A DNA stretch of 64,000 bases, taken from contig RBZT01000721.1 of the NCBI GenBank assembly GCA_003693705.1, forward strand, positions 1 through 64,000, read 5' to 3'. The number at the start of each line of letters is the position of its first letter. Position 1 is the stretch's first letter. The notes under the pieces were generated by a model that searched no databases, was not told where the DNA came from, and was given only the letters and a program-made list of their open reading frames with translations. This DNA is from Polymyxa betae. Taxonomy: Eukaryota > Endomyxa > Phytomyxea > Plasmodiophorida > Plasmodiophoridae. The position numbers were made by a program, and so were the translations under genes. Below are positions 33,356 through 46,044 of the stretch, piece by piece.

Positions 33356-36300
33356 ATGAGGCCAGACGAAGTCGTCGAGATCGTTAATCTCTGTGACTCG
33401 GATTCAGAGCCGGTCACCTCGACCCCGACGCCCTGCCAGCGCCCGTCGCCTTTCGACCCGGATCCAGCCGATTCCGTCCCGTTCGTTCGCCTGGGGACCA
33501 TCACGACCCGTGTCACGATCTCGGAAGACGATCTTGACCGTTTATCAACCAAGCTGACCATCAAGCGAGATAGATTATCGACCGAATTCCAGCTTGCCGT
33601 ATTCGCTTCGGATGACGACCTGCCTATCGGCTATATCGCCCGAGAGATTGCCCATCTTTTCGAAAGGGCTCTTGCTGGAGATTATCTGAAGCTATTTGCC
33701 GAAATCTCTCAGAACGCTTTTAAACGCCTGCGATCCGATGGCGTCGCCGTCGGCGCTCATTTCATCCCACTGATCGTCGTCATTACAGTTCGGCCGTTGT
33801 TCATCACATCTGTATTTCGAATGCTACGACAATCTCGAGCTCCATTCATTTGCGAACCTGCAATACACGCCATGATCCAGGCACAGGCGGCTGCCGACGC
33901 TGCCAAACCCGCTCCTGCTACGATTTCGTCGTCGTCGAGCGCCATCAACCCGACTGATTTATGGAAGCTGTTCGACAGCGCCCTGAATGCGATTCCGAGT
34001 GATTGCAGGTCAATGGAGCCTGATTCCTGCGTTAAGACGCAAATCTACGAATACCAGAAATCTGGGCTGGGCTGGATGATACAACGCGAGCAGGACCATG
34101 TCCGAGCTCACTGATTTTTGTGCTAAACTTCGTGCTGAATCTGCGTCGCAGGCGAACGACGATTTCCAGCACGTTTTCTGGAATAAATTCACGAACAAGG
34201 ATGGTGCCGTCGTCTACCATAACTTCTTCACGCAGGAGTCGTCGGCTGTGCTGCCAACCGGTTTCAAGGGTGGCATTCTGGCTGACGAAATGGGGCTGGT
34301 ACGTCAGCGCGCTCCTCGGCCTTTGAGGCTTGCTGAAGTGAATTTCAGGGGAAGACCTTGCAAGTGATATCGCTTGTTGTGTCGAATTCCAGATCGCATC
34401 CAGATGGCGGGATTTGTTCGTCGGGCCCGACTATGATCGTCTGTCCTGTTAGTGTTGTTGGGAACTGGGTCGATCAGTTCAAAAAGCATGTCGACGGATC
34501 TGCCAAACTACGAATCCAGGTCTATCATGGCAACGATCGATTCAAACAGCAATTAGGTTGTGCCTCTGTGTGTCTCTTTGTCAAATTCGATCTATTGCCG
34601 TTTTGTTGTACTGATCGCTGATATCAGATGATGCGGATGTTGTGATCACCACGTACGCGACGCTGGCAGCCGATTATAAACCCATTAAAGACAGTCCGGA
34701 CGAAAAACGGAAAATTCCAGTGTTCGCAACAAGATGGCTTCGAATTGTTCTGGACGAGGTATGCTCGGATCCGTTGAAGTGTTTCTTTTCTTTGTTTCCA
34801 TTCTGTCATTCTCAACATGTTGTCATCGCTATGACTAAATCACCTGTAGGCTCACATCATCCGATCGCAACGAAGTTTACAGCATGCCGCTGTGATGGCG
34901 ATCGATGCGGATCGTCGTTGGTGTCTTAGTGGGACTCCTATCCAGAACCATCTCGATGACTTCTATTCGCTGCTGAAATTCCTTCGCGCCCAGCCTCTCG
35001 ATGAGTATCGGACCTGGAATGGAGCCGTCGTGGTACCGTTTAAGTCTGGCAGCTCCCAGGGTACAGAACGTGTTCAGGTTTGGGTATGCTGTTATACTAT
35101 GCTGACCCCCTTACGTTGGTGATTCTTCAGGCCATTTTTCGGGCTGTTTGTTTAAGGAGGACGAAAACTTCTCAGCAGACGGACATTACTCTGCCGCCTA
35201 AAAAGGTTTTCATTGTTAAAGTGATACTTTCTGATGTAGAGAAACGTCTCTATCATACTCTGGTAGAACATGGCAGGGTTAGATTACCTTTTTATTCTTG
35301 ATTTTGTGCTAATTTTATGACAGTCTCGTTTCTCTGAGATGGTTAAATCTGGGAAGCTACTGGGCGGGTACGCTGGCGTGCTGGAATGCCTTCTACGCAT
35401 GCGAATGTGCTGCAGCCACCCGGTAATCCACGCCCTTCAATGCGGTCATTCGATGCGCTCAACGCTGTCTCCCAGAACTTAGTTCCATCCCATTTCTTTG
35501 ACAGCTCATTAAGTCCGAACCAACCGCAGCGCTCTGCTGTTGAGGTTTGCCTTCTCTTCATGTTATGAGCAATTCGATTAATCAACCTTAGATCTTATCG
35601 GATATTCTGCAAGAATCTAATGATGAGGATTGCTGTTTCTGCCTGCAGCCTCTAACCGATCCGTGCATCACGAAATGTGCTCATTTATTTTGTCGACAAT
35701 GCATATTGAAATTTGTCGCATCTCATCACGTCTGCCCAGTATGCTCTTCGCCTTTAGGTTCATAAAGCACTCCTTCTCCACTGACTTTCCGCTGACTGTG
35801 ATTTAGACGAGAACTCGATTATGACGCCCTTGAAGAAAAAACAAGCGAAGAATCGAAGCAAATCTAATCAACAACGTGCACCTTATCTAGACTCATCTTT
35901 TATTTCCTCCAAAATTCGGGCTTTGCTTGACCAGCTGAAAGGGTTTGAAGCCAATTTTTTTCGTGCTGAATTGTGTCTTTATTAAAGTCCATTTGTAGAC
36001 TTCGCAATGAGGATCCGACCATTAAATCCGTACTATTTTCGCAATGGGTCGGAATGCTATCGATTATTGAGACAATCCTCACCAGAGAAGGCTTCGTCAT
36101 CAGAAGGCTGGATGGATCAATGTCCAGACAACAGCGCGAGGCTGCCATCGAAACATTTCAAGTCGAATCCGTTCGTTCAACTTCTTCCTTCGACTAAACT
36201 GACCTTAGAACGACCCAGACGTGACGATATTCATTATTTCGCTGCAAGCTGGGAACGTTGGCCTCACCCTGACAGCTGCGTCTCGTGTCTTCATTATGGA

Positions 36301-36630
36301 TCTCTGGTACAATCCTGTAGGTCGACTTTGTGAAAAAAAAAAATCAGCAAAAGTTCAAAATTTTTCTCAAAAAGTCAGAAATTTGTGCAACCCCTGTATG
36401 ACCGATACCTGCAGGGACTCGAGCAACAGGCCATCGATCGGGTGCATCGCGTTGGGCAACTCAAGCCCGTATATATCTACAGGTTCATTGCAGATGATAC
36501 CGTAGAAGAAAAGATCTTGAAATTACAAGAGAAAAAGAAGAATATTATGGAGCAGACATTAGCTTCTGGGCAGCCAGCAGCAAACAAACCGAAAAACGTT
36601 CTAGAGGAGATCAACTATCTCTTTAGCTGA
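33356..36630 (+). CDS. RAD5/HLTF-like SNF2 helicase with RING finger
   Basis: This is a fork-remodelling ATPase and likely E3 ligase for PCNA polyubiquitination. About eleven exons give roughly 900 residues. An acidic N-terminus ([12 protein letters not shown]) leads to a RAD5-type segment, [20 protein letters not shown]. The SNF2 domain shows [64 protein letters not shown] and [22 protein letters not shown]3HC4-like RING follows ([34 protein letters not shown]). The helicase C half shows [49 protein letters not shown] and [19 protein letters not shown]. The domain order (RING inside the ATPase) is that of RAD5, HLTF and RAD16. Confidence 0.93.
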
Positions 36631-37073
36631 CGTACCAGAAGTTCTCTGGTAAATTGCTGCTATTTATTGTGATTATTTTCTTCAAGATCACTGTTCCATT
36701 AATTTCACTTGAATCCAACAGTAATGAGTAAATATTTGTAATCATATTTTACCTGGCGAACACATTAAGGAAGCCCAATGAATCTGTTGACTGGTTTATA
36801 AGCACTACTGCATGCTTACGTATCTAGGCCAGCAATTTGGCCTTCTTTCTGTCATTAATCAGACTCACGAATTTGCCTTGAGAGTGAAGAGAATGAATGG
36901 TATCACATCCCCCGACAAATTCGCCTCCGACTAATCAAGACAATAAGACAAGCAGCAGCGATGATCAGAGAACACATCTACCGAAAGTCTGGGGAACAGT
37001 TCGACATCCAGAGATGGATGACAATACACTTTGAATAGCACCGCCATCATCCATCTCATCCAATTCATAAACC
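36631..37073. other. Intergenic, nothing seen
   Basis: 443 bp between the helicase and the next reading frame show no gene, RNA or repeat that I can support. Confidence 0.4.
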
Positions 37074-37665
37074 ATGAAATCAAAGCCTAACGAGCCTATC
37101 AGACGTTTGGCTCGCTCACAATACTACGAGATTGTCTTGAAATTGCATAACAAGCTAGCACGGTCGATACCTACCGGACAGTATGTCTTTGAAAACATGA
37201 CAATCAAACACGAATTGATCATCTTCTTCACATCATCGATGGAAATGTTGCCAGCGGCTGGCATTGCTGTTGAAAAAAACGATCCAATTGGCGCTGATCA
37301 GAAGGAGCTTGAGGTCGAATGTAAAATGCAGGAGATCGATAAAGACAATGAAGAAATATTCTGCGCAGTCGACATCCGAATAACGCCTGATCCTTCTGGA
37401 GCCGAAGTGCCATCAATGAATGGGCTTGTGCTGAACAAGACGATTCCATTCCTTCCATTTTATGTGAATCTGAACGCCAAGCGGATTGGCAAAGGGTTGA
37501 TTCGTTTAATGGAAACTTCACAGTGTATTGGTATGGTGATCGACCGATCATCGGTCCCTATGATGAGAAAGATCTCCTGAACAAAAAACAGCCATGGTTT
37601 CACATCATGCTGATTGTATCGATCAGTCAGACATATCGATCTTTGCCGGTTGACAGGAAGTTGTA
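37074..37665 (+). CDS. Unknown small protein, likely two exons
   Basis: A frame from ATG at 37074 (MKSKPNEPIRRLARSQYYEI) runs 168 codons. From about 37495 a second frame looks more protein-like, reading DSFNGNFTVYWYGDRPIIGPYDEKDLL and stopping with RSLPVDRKL at 37663-37665. The first frame probably splices into the second near 37470-37500, but I could not find a donor-acceptor pair that preserves the frame. The segment LLNKKQPWFHIMLIVSISQTY may be partly hydrophobic. No family is recognised. Confidence 0.4.
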
Positions 37666-37815
37666 ATTCTTTTGTAAAACTGGTCGAAACACCCAAACCT
37701 CGGAATGGCGTGTGCCACAGCTGGTTCGCGCGTGCTTTGCACGTAATGGCTATTTGATTCCTGGAACCTTTTGGCATAATCAATCGTTAAATTCGGGAAT
37801 TGACCTTATCGGCCA

Positions 37816-39274
37816 ATGTTCTCAATGTTATCATCGATGATCAATGGCGAGTACGAGAACAACGTCGCCGAAATCATTCCTGGTACGACCGCATTGCGCT
37901 TGCTGACGGAATCATTGATATTTCGTGTCACAGGCCGATTAGATTTGATGTGCTTTCAGGGCGCTTCCCCGCCTTCTAGTCCAGCGACGAAAGATGCCGT
38001 TTTCTTCACTGTCGATCGCATTCTTAATTACGAGCCGTTTTTCGCCGATTTCGGCCCGCTGAACTTGGGCCAATTGTACCGATTCTGCCAGATCATCGAA
38101 GAGAAGCTGCAGAACCCCGAATACAAAGGCAAGAAGTTGATTCTGTACACAGCAAAAGGCCCACATAAGAAGGCGAATACCGGTTATCTGATCGCCAGCT
38201 ATCTCGTTATCGTTATGAATATGTCGCCCGAGGAAGCCTGGAACAAGATCGCCCATATCAGCCAAGGATTCATCCCATTTCGGGACGCCTCAATGCAGGT
38301 TTGCACTTACAAGCTAACGATTTTGAATTGTTTGAAAGCGTTGGCAACCGCGACGCGATTGGGATGGTTCAACATCGCAACGTTCGATATCCAGCAATAT
38401 GAACATTTAGAGAAAATTGAAAATGGCGACCTGAACCTTATTATTCCGGGAAAATTCGTCCACTTTAGTGGGCCTTCGAACGCCCATCGCGACCCCGATG
38501 GATATCCGTCAAAAACGCCCAACGATTACATTGAGACCTTTAAAAAGCTGGGTGTCAGCGATATCATTCGTTTGAATAAGAAATGCTACGACAAATGCAA
38601 ATTCACTAAGCATGGTAAACAATCCAATAATGAAAGGATTAAAATTGCCGACCAATGCTGTGTTGTAGGTTTCCAACACCATGACATGTACTTCATCGAT
38701 GGCACGACGCCCAGTATGGCGATTCTGGAGCGGTTCATGTCGGTATGCGAACAGGCCAAGGGAATGGTCGCTGTGCATTGCAAAGCTGGTCTAGGCCGAA
38801 CTGGGACCTGTGTAGCATGTTATATGATGAAATTCTACCGGTTGACTGCAGCCGAAGCGATCGCCTGGCTGCGAATATGTCGTCCTGGTAGCGTGCTCGG
38901 ACCTCAACAGGAATTCTTAGAAGATATGCAATCTGTCATGTGGCGTGAGAACGATAAGCTTCGCAGATCGGCGTCGATCGTGTCTGATAAGAAGAACCTC
39001 ACAGCGTACAACCTTGAGAAACAGTTGCAGAATGTAATCGATTTTCGGGATGATCTACTGCTATGTAACTAAAAATGATGAATAGGTTAAAGTGTCATCT
39101 GACGCTGCTGAATTAAAAGACTCTAAGAAGGCGGAAGAACTTGAATCGCAGGGCGACTCGCTCGTGCATCGGAAATTCGAGGCTCAACATCGGAAATCAG
39201 ACGCGGAAATCAAATTTAGCTCTGACTTGGACTTTTCAGATCTACCGAGGCCTAACCTCCATACCATTGAATAA
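37816..39274 (+). CDS. CDC14: CDC14 dual-specificity phosphatase
   Basis: This phosphatase reverses CDK phosphorylation at mitotic exit and, in flagellates, is also linked to basal bodies. A 418-codon frame encodes the tandem A and B domains. The active site is VAVHCKAGLGRTGTC with the nucleophile at Cys322. The substrate-selecting loop reads RICRPGSVLGPQQEF, a CDC14 signature. Domain A shows FTVDRILNYEPFFADFGPLNLG and TAKGPHKKANTGYLIASYLV. The frame's own stop is avoided by a 55-nt intron (about 39017-39071 to the AG at about 39084), from GTAATCG after codon QN to ATGAATAG. It joins a Ser/Lys/Glu-rich tail ending NLHTIE at 39274. The body of the gene is intronless, unlike most neighbours. 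Confidence 0.95.
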
Positions 39275-39410
39275 ACATCACAGCGATCTCTTCACCATGC
39301 TATAATACAGAATAATTTATAGATCGACATTCGTTTTGCTCACCGTTTCAGAGGTATTCGTCATTTCATTTTGATAGAGTAAGGCGTACCTGCTTAGGGT
39401 TTGTTCGTAT

Positions 39411-41229
39411 TCAATAGCGAGGCTGCTGTATATTCCTACAAAAGTTCAGTTGGAGATAGCGATTAAACCATCGGGTGAGAATACCTGGGAGCCCTATAAG
39501 ACAGCTTCGTAGACTACATAAAGGCAGTGAAGTCCCACGAAACAAATCGTTGAATATCTTATAGATACCAAGGAAGAACGAGAACCTGTCTTCATAATCT
39601 TGAGCGAGCTGTACAAATTCGGGCTCGGACAAGAGATCACCGAACGACGTTATAAATCGCAAAGCCAAATGATGGCAATACCCGTTATCGCTGGGACATT
39701 TCGGAACGATATCCTACGAGCCGAAATTCAGCACGGCTATCAGGTCGTCAGAGACGAGCTATCTCTCACGCTTGCGTTCACGAATCGCAATGAGATCAGA
39801 GGATCCGAATATTTCGAGTCGAAATTGGCGGCGTATTGGTCATTGCCCGTCCTCGGTTGGCTGAACGTGTAGATCCCTCTTAGTCTTCCATGAACGTCGG
39901 GAGAGCGAGACACGGCCTGAGAGCATAATTAACATCGAAATCGTTCCTGTCAAGTGGTAACAACTTTGGCAAATAGAGAAGCCATGGCACCGCCGAAACT
40001 ATGCCCAGTTAGGAAGATAGTCTTGGAGGAATTTCTGGGCATCGAGATGATAGAGAGAACTTTGTCATACAGACAATCCTCTCGAGGATTGAACAGCGAA
40101 TTGTAAATTCCAACGTGAACTTCGCCGAGATCTTCAATACTGAACCTTGCCAATGTCATATCAGAAGTCCAACTAACGAGATTGAGAGCATCCGGGCCAC
40201 GAAACGAAATCATCATCGACGATTCGTTGCTGCAAACGTAAATCGCAGCATCGGGACGATAAAGGAGCTCGTCGAAGTTATTGACCGCTTCCGAAGCCAT
40301 GACGGCGCCTCCACATTCGTTGAACGCAAAGCCATTGAATCTCAGATTCCATTTCGAGGTAACAACGTCTTTTACTACAGCCGGATGTTCATATGCCAAC
40401 CTGGCGAGCTGCATCATGAAATGCGCGTTGAAAGGATGCTCGATGGGGCTCAGACGACTGTTCTCAAAATTTTCCATGACTAAAGGAAACCTGGGCGAGT
40501 CGACTTCGTACTACATCGAAATCAGGATTGCGACAGAGAGCGGTTTGCATAGGAAATACCCTTTCTGGAATATCGAATGACGGTGATAGAATATTGGTCA
40601 TAGAATATGTGTGGACACTGCCCGATTCTGTAGTATAGAATCCACTGTAATGTGTGCAGAGAAAGTTCTCAATCTTGCGCTGGAGTCCTGATTGCCAGTT
40701 TCAGCATTAACAGCAGGTTAAGCACCAGCGTATTTCGACCTTTGTACAATAGAGAGAACCCATATTTCTGCCAAATGAAGATCAAGATGTTGTAGACCGT
40801 AATCTGGAACAGGAACGAGATGGACACATCGTAGGCGGCCATGATTCGAGACCAGATTAGTTTCACATCCTCGATATAGTCGGCCTCGATGACATCCAGG
40901 CAAAAGTTAAGCGATCGCCTAATAGAATCGGGAAGGACTAGAAGATACTCGTCTATGGTAGAATGAGAAATGGTTATGAATGAGAAACATCCTTGATATA
41001 CCGCTTTCATCTTTCGACATCCTCCAAGGAATGGACGCCAGCTCCAAGAATGCAACAAAAGGCCATGTAAACACCTGCAAGCACAGACCAGCACTTAAAC
41101 CATTCAAAAAGCAGACGATTTGGCGTCCTCACTTCGGCTTACCCTGAGCATGACCTTGCAGAGATTGGGCCAGAATTCGGCTTCAGCCGTGGCCTGATCC
41201 TGGCCCGAGATGCCAAACCTGTACCCCAT
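39411..41229 (-). CDS. Class 3 lipase with hydrophobic N-terminus
   Basis: Seven exons can be joined in frame from ATG at 41227-41229; the product is about 480 residues. The N-terminal 180 residues include hydrophobic helices (VFTWPFVAFLELASIPW, SISFLFQITVYNILIFIW). The lipase domain starts at PFNAHFMMQLARLAYEHP. It carries SMMISFRGPDALNLVSWTSDM, the nucleophile elbow IFLTGHSFGGAMASLFAK (GxSxG), YTFSQPRTGNDQYA, FVNASDIVPKCPS and the His-bearing YCHHLALRF. These are the Ser, Asp and His positions of class 3 lipases. The layout, membrane segments followed by the lipase fold, recalls diacylglycerol lipases but with fewer spans. Acyl chain preference cannot be read. Confidence 0.87.
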
Positions 41230-42169
41230 CAGCGGCGTATGTATTACCGAAGCGCGCCCCGGCTTCGCCTATCGGCCCAGTCCAAAATCGCCGATGAATC
41301 GGAGTCGGTTGTGAGGTCGACAACAATCGAAGGCGAAATGAGACAGCAAAGCTGGCAGTGACGACGTGAGGTGAAAACGTCGACGGGGAGGCGCGACCCT
41401 GATAGTAATGTTACATCAATTGAAGCCATGCATCAATGGCATCATGTTGGTCGTATCGCAGGGCGCCCGACCTTGCATGGTCAGAAGAAATCGCGAGGAG
41501 CGCCAGCAAGGGACGAGTTCGGTTCGTTATCGTTTCGCAAAGCGCTGACAATGCGGACGTTTGCAGGCGCAATGGAATCTGGGCGAGCATACTGTCATGG
41601 AAGATCGTCTGCATGCATGGTTCGGGACGATTTTCATATCAGTGACGTCATGAGAATTGGCTCGACGCCCCTTGAAGACCTGACCAAAAGGGCTTTGCCT
41701 AAATAGTTTTCCGCTCGTCGTCTCAGCGTGAGGCGAATCTTTCCATCAGAACAAATCTTGACCAATCTGGAGGGAACTCAAGGTGTAGGATTGGGCTGCG
41801 CTCACTGCGTCTCCCGAGCATCATGGTTTCAAAGAGCCCAATTTCTCACATTTCCGAATTATAGTCGATAGATTACTATGGCTTCCATCAAAATCTCGAT
41901 CTGGTGCTCCCTGACATCTTCTGAAAACTCCAAGCTGAGAAATCATCGCAGGATAGGGTTTGTGTGTGTATTAGATCTATTCCTGCCAAGCAACAGCCTC
42001 CATACAGTCGTCTGTTAAAACCAATACCGAAGGGATCAAACAACCGTGTAACATATTTGTAAATTAACACTTTTTATGACTTATTAAGGGCAAGATTTCA
42101 ACTTAAGGTTTAATCAAATGGATTGCCAAACGGGAAGGAAGCAGCAGCTGGAGCCGCCAGCTGTCTTCT
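41230..42169. other. Intergenic, no confident gene
   Basis: 940 bp between two minus-strand genes. Overlapping short frames on both strands at 41244-41706 show no recognisable motif or spliced continuation. Confidence 0.4.
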
Positions 42170-45100
42170 TCATTCCGATTGTCGTCGGTAAAACAGTAGA
42201 TAGGCGTTGCTCTGGCAGATTTCCTCGGCCTGCACAACCTTCACCGTATCATCATCGAAATGACGCCATACGCCATCCAGCCCTTTTGTGAAAGCCGTGT
42301 AATGCCCGAAGAACGAGGCGCCAAAATGGTTGATGACCCCGAACAGCTCGTATCGAGGCACTTGCGGATCCGATTCCTTCATCGATACGAATGGACTTAG
42401 ATCCAGATCCTTCAATGGAAATTGAACCTCTTTCGAGATCTTGTTGGCCGCCTCCCCGAACAGCGCATGCCGGCGTACCGAATCGAAGCGTTTCAGATGA
42501 AGAATCAGGACGTCGGGCAATCTCCAGAAACTCATCCGTTTAGAGGCGTTGCCCTTCTGACGGCACGAAGAACAAGTCCAGTCATCGACGCCGAGCGACT
42601 CCGTCTTGGTAAACGCTTTGAAGCAATCGTAGATCGTCAAAGTCGGGTTGATCGGAGTCGGGACGAAACCTTTGCTTTCGCGTTCCACTCGCTGATACTC
42701 GCTCATATCGATCTCGTCCAACAACTCATCAGTTTTCCAGCGCAGGACCAATACGGGCCGCAGGTAATACCGAAGGTCGACCGGATCATCGGTGTTCGAG
42801 ATAAAGGTTCGTTCGTTGTTGTAGTACATTTCAATCTTGAAGCTCGGCTTGCGATCCGGATGACAGAGGCTTCGATGAAGGAATTGGTACATGCGCTGGT
42901 AGATCTGTTGGCCGGTTACGCGTGGACAGGAGTCGAGCGAGAAATCCACAGCGAACGGCTTGCCACGGAACAAGATCGTGGACTCGCCCGAAGGATTCGC
43001 AATCTGCCGCATAATGCAGGAAATCGGAATGCAGCGAGGCCGGATCTCGAAGACGGCCAGCTCCTGCGAGGACGATATGTCGATGGAGTCGTTGGTCTTG
43101 GCCAGGAAAGTGAGCGGTCGCGACGTCGCTAGATACGCGACCACGAGCTGATTTCCAGGTGTAAAATCGAACCGTTCGGCCAACAGGGGTAGTATGGCCG
43201 CCTCCAGCGATATTACAGAGAGTCGCTCAACTAAACGAAGCATTATTTTACGGGATTGATATGAATATCGAAAATGAAATACCTTTAACGTTAAGCTGGG
43301 TAGGAACCTGACCAGAAACGGGAAAGTAAATCACAGGAATGATCCGGACGGGTTCGGGCAGAGGCAATGAGACGTACATGAACGGGTCGAAGGTCGCCGA
43401 CGGCGGGCAAGTCGGGTTCGCCGCGCAGACCAGCTCGGATTTGAACTGGCCCAGAAGGCAGTCGTTCACGACCGATTGATCGCGGGCCAGATAGTTGGTC
43501 CACTGTTCCTGGGCGACGACGTCGTCGGACCGACCGTTGCTCTCGATCGCGGGGATGTACGGCTTCTGGCGAATCCGGTTGAGATCCTCATGGATTCCGT
43601 CCAGAAGGAACGACAGAAATTCCTGAGCGACGACAAAGTCAGTATGAAGACAATAAACAGAAATTGGACAAGATGTTGAACGCACAAAAGAAATCGAAGA
43701 ATGTTACCTGAGCATCTTGCTGCTGGCAACCAGCAAACTGTGAAGCGAAACAAGAGACGGCTCGTTTGAACTCTCGCGGGTCCGCATACGGGGCGTCGCT
43801 GAACCACATCTCTTTGAGGAGGTCGGCGTAGGCCTCGACCAGGCGTCCTTTGCTGCCCAGCGGGTTGTCCGAGTTGAGCTCCTGGACGTAATCGTTGGAA
43901 AGGAAGACTCGCGTGAGCTCGTGAGTGCCGCTCAGACATTGCAATGCCGCATTGATATAGCACGAATTGCCAATATTCATCTGAACGCACAGCACCCTAA
44001 ATAAACGAACGCGCATTCGAGCAAATTCTGCAGTCGTACCAGCCCACAGGCACCAGGGAGGTGGGTTCGAGCAGCGCCTTTCTCAGAGGTGTGGTCAAGC
44101 TTCTGGTGCCAGCAGCTACATAAATCGTTATCAGAGCCGAACATGAACGAAGCCAGTCGCCGAACCTATGGCTCTGTTTGCATCGCATCGAGCAGTATTT
44201 CGCCTGCTGGCAAGTCTCGCAGACGATCCGGGTCGCATTCGGCGGGATCTGGTCGAAGCAGGCGTTGCACGTATCGAACTCGCCTTGCCGCTTCAGTACA
44301 TATCTCGAACACGGCCACAGACCGGTCGTCGTCCGCCTCTCAATGAACAGCGTGAAATCATCGCGAACGCCAAGATCGCAAAGCCTCAGTTTCGCTGGGA
44401 CGACTTCGTAGAAGTCGCCAACGGCCTGCACGCCGCGAATCTCGGACGTGGTCGCCGTACAGATCGAACATACCGCCCTGATCACATCGAATACTGTCGT
44501 GAACAAGCTGCAGGTTATGACGATTCGTTTGGACGCCCCAGGAAGGTTGTCGATGCGCTGGATGGTGACAGATATCGGGCGCAGCTGAACGTCGACAACG
44601 GGAGCGCCAGGCTGGTGCCGCGTGATCTGTAACGGTCGGCGAATGGCAGGGCCGCCGCCGAACTGAGCCAGAAGAGGCTTCCAGACGTTATCGGGGACGA
44701 CCACGTAATCGATATCTTTATGCAGCTCGGCCCGAAGCACGAAACCGTCATCAAACGGAGCGAGCAGTTTGCGGGCAGGCAGAGTTGGAACAGCGTCAAA
44801 GGCGTCGTCTTCGAGCTTCGACGAGCGCGAATCGGAATCGTTCAGCATGGCGTCGCGTTCATCGAGATCGGCGGCGTCGTTGCGCTCGATGAGCGGCCAG
44901 TTGTCGATCGCGCCGGGATGACAGGCTGAGCCCATGTAATAGGCGCGGAACGATTTCCACCAGGACGTCGCGATCAGCATGAGATTGTGGTCGTCGGTGG
45001 ACGTGGCCAATGCCTGCGAGATGGCAGCATCGATGCAGGTCAAATAGCCCGGATCGGGGCTATCCTCATTGTTCTCCTTCAGCTCCGAATACTTTTCGAA

Positions 45101-45415
45101 ATCGTTTTTGAACCCGGGAACGTCGTTCAAAAACTTTCGAGAAATCATCCGATGGTAATAAGCTTTGACGTTCGATGGGTTCACATGGATGGCGGCGGAA
45201 GCGTCATGTTCAGCCTCGGCGAACAGCTTCAATCGATTATACGTGATCGCCCGATTCGTGAGCAGCGTCGAACGTTGATGGCGGTAGTCGTCGCTGGGCG
45301 GCAAGCAGTCGAGCGCCATCGAGAACCGATCCAGGGCCAGGCGGTAGTCGCCATTGCGAAACAGGTTGGTTCCATCCGCTCTCAATGCCTGCGCCTCATC
45401 AAGCGAAGCGACCAT
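42170..45415 (-). CDS. TPR-MYND-USP deubiquitinase fusion
   Basis: One gene of about 1,020 residues combines three modules. Residues 1-120 form TPR repeats (EAQALRADGTNLFRNGDYRLALDRF, LLTNRAITYNRLKLFAEAEHDA, NPSNVKAYYHRM). A central region of unknown fold follows. A MYND zinc finger comes next (CNACFDQIPPNATRIVCETC, AKYCSMRCKQSHRFGDW). The C-terminal half is a ubiquitin-specific protease: Cys box MNIGNSCYINAALQCLSGTH, QQQDAQEFLSFLLDGIHEDL, zinc pair CSSCRQKGNASKR, LPDVLILHLKRF and His box NHFGASFFGHYTAF. Introns at about 43997-44040, 43624-43709 and 43240-43285 keep the frame between modules, so the fusion is not two adjacent genes. The catalytic Cys, His and Asp regions look intact, so an active protease is expected. 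Confidence 0.88.
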
Positions 45416-45512
45416 CGACGCGGCACCGTCTCGATGGTGTCGTCAGGCGAATAGGGGAATGACTAGACGAGATTAACAGACAAAGCGTCTCGCTTCTGAG
45501 GCGAGCCTACTG

Positions 45513-45884
45513 TTATATACGGAGTTTAGGGCCGCAGGCCGCCTCAGCCATGTCTTCTAACGAATTCATCCTGCCCGGCCGATTGTAAGTAGGGTGAGAC
45601 ATACCCAGGGTCCTGTATGGGCGGTTCGCAAGCTGAAGCCAGGCGCGGCGATCAGCATCACGAAGAGGGACGAAGTCTGTTGTGATGGCGAGTGATTGCA
45701 TCCAGCTCCGAAAACGATGAAGGTCGAGTCGGGTTACGGAAACAAACGGCTGATTGTTGATATGGCCATGGGGCTGTTTACCAATGTCGATCTGGCCCAA
45801 GGGGCATGATTGCCGAGCACACCTTTGAAATGCCTTATATGCCATCATTCTGTAATCGGTTTTGTCATTTGCTAAACTTGCCAA
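45513..45884 (-). CDS. Unrecognised short reading frame
   Basis: A 123-codon intronless frame lies upstream of, and tandem with, the deubiquitinase. It reads MASLANDKTDYRMMAYKAFQ at the start and is of ordinary composition. No motif is recognised; it may be a small gene or chance. Confidence 0.3.
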   Translation of the reverse strand: MASLANDKTDYRMMAYKAFQRCARQSCPLGQIDIGKQPHGHINNQPFVSVTRLDLHRFRSWMQSLAITTDFVPLRDADRRAWLQLANRPYRTLGMSHPTYNRPGRMNSLEDMAEAACGPKLRI

Positions 45885-45978
45885 AGCGACCTAATGTATT
45901 TCAGACATAGTCTGTTTATAAAAAATAAGTGAGTCGGTTTGCCGAATTCACTATGGTCTGTCTCTTAGGCTGAACAGT

Positions 45979-46044
45979 GGAAAGGATCGGGATCAGTATG
46001 GTCCCGCCCTTAAGGGCGGGACCATACTGATTCCGATTCTTTCC
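45979..46044. repeat. Long inverted repeat with no spacer
   Basis: A 66-bp inverted repeat centred at 46011/46012. The inner 40 bp (45992-46031) are a perfect palindrome with arms reading ATCAGTATGGTCCCGCCCTT. The next 13 bp on each side match except at two positions (GGAAAGGATCGGG against GGAAAGAATCGGA). Weaker symmetry continues outwards (CAGT against CACT). Transcribed, it would fold into a 33-bp hairpin with no loop spacer. Confidence 0.95.

Noticed and set aside
42422-43132. Long plus-strand ORF of 236 codons
   Set aside because: Antisense shadow of the USP domain; the minus strand carries the conserved motifs.
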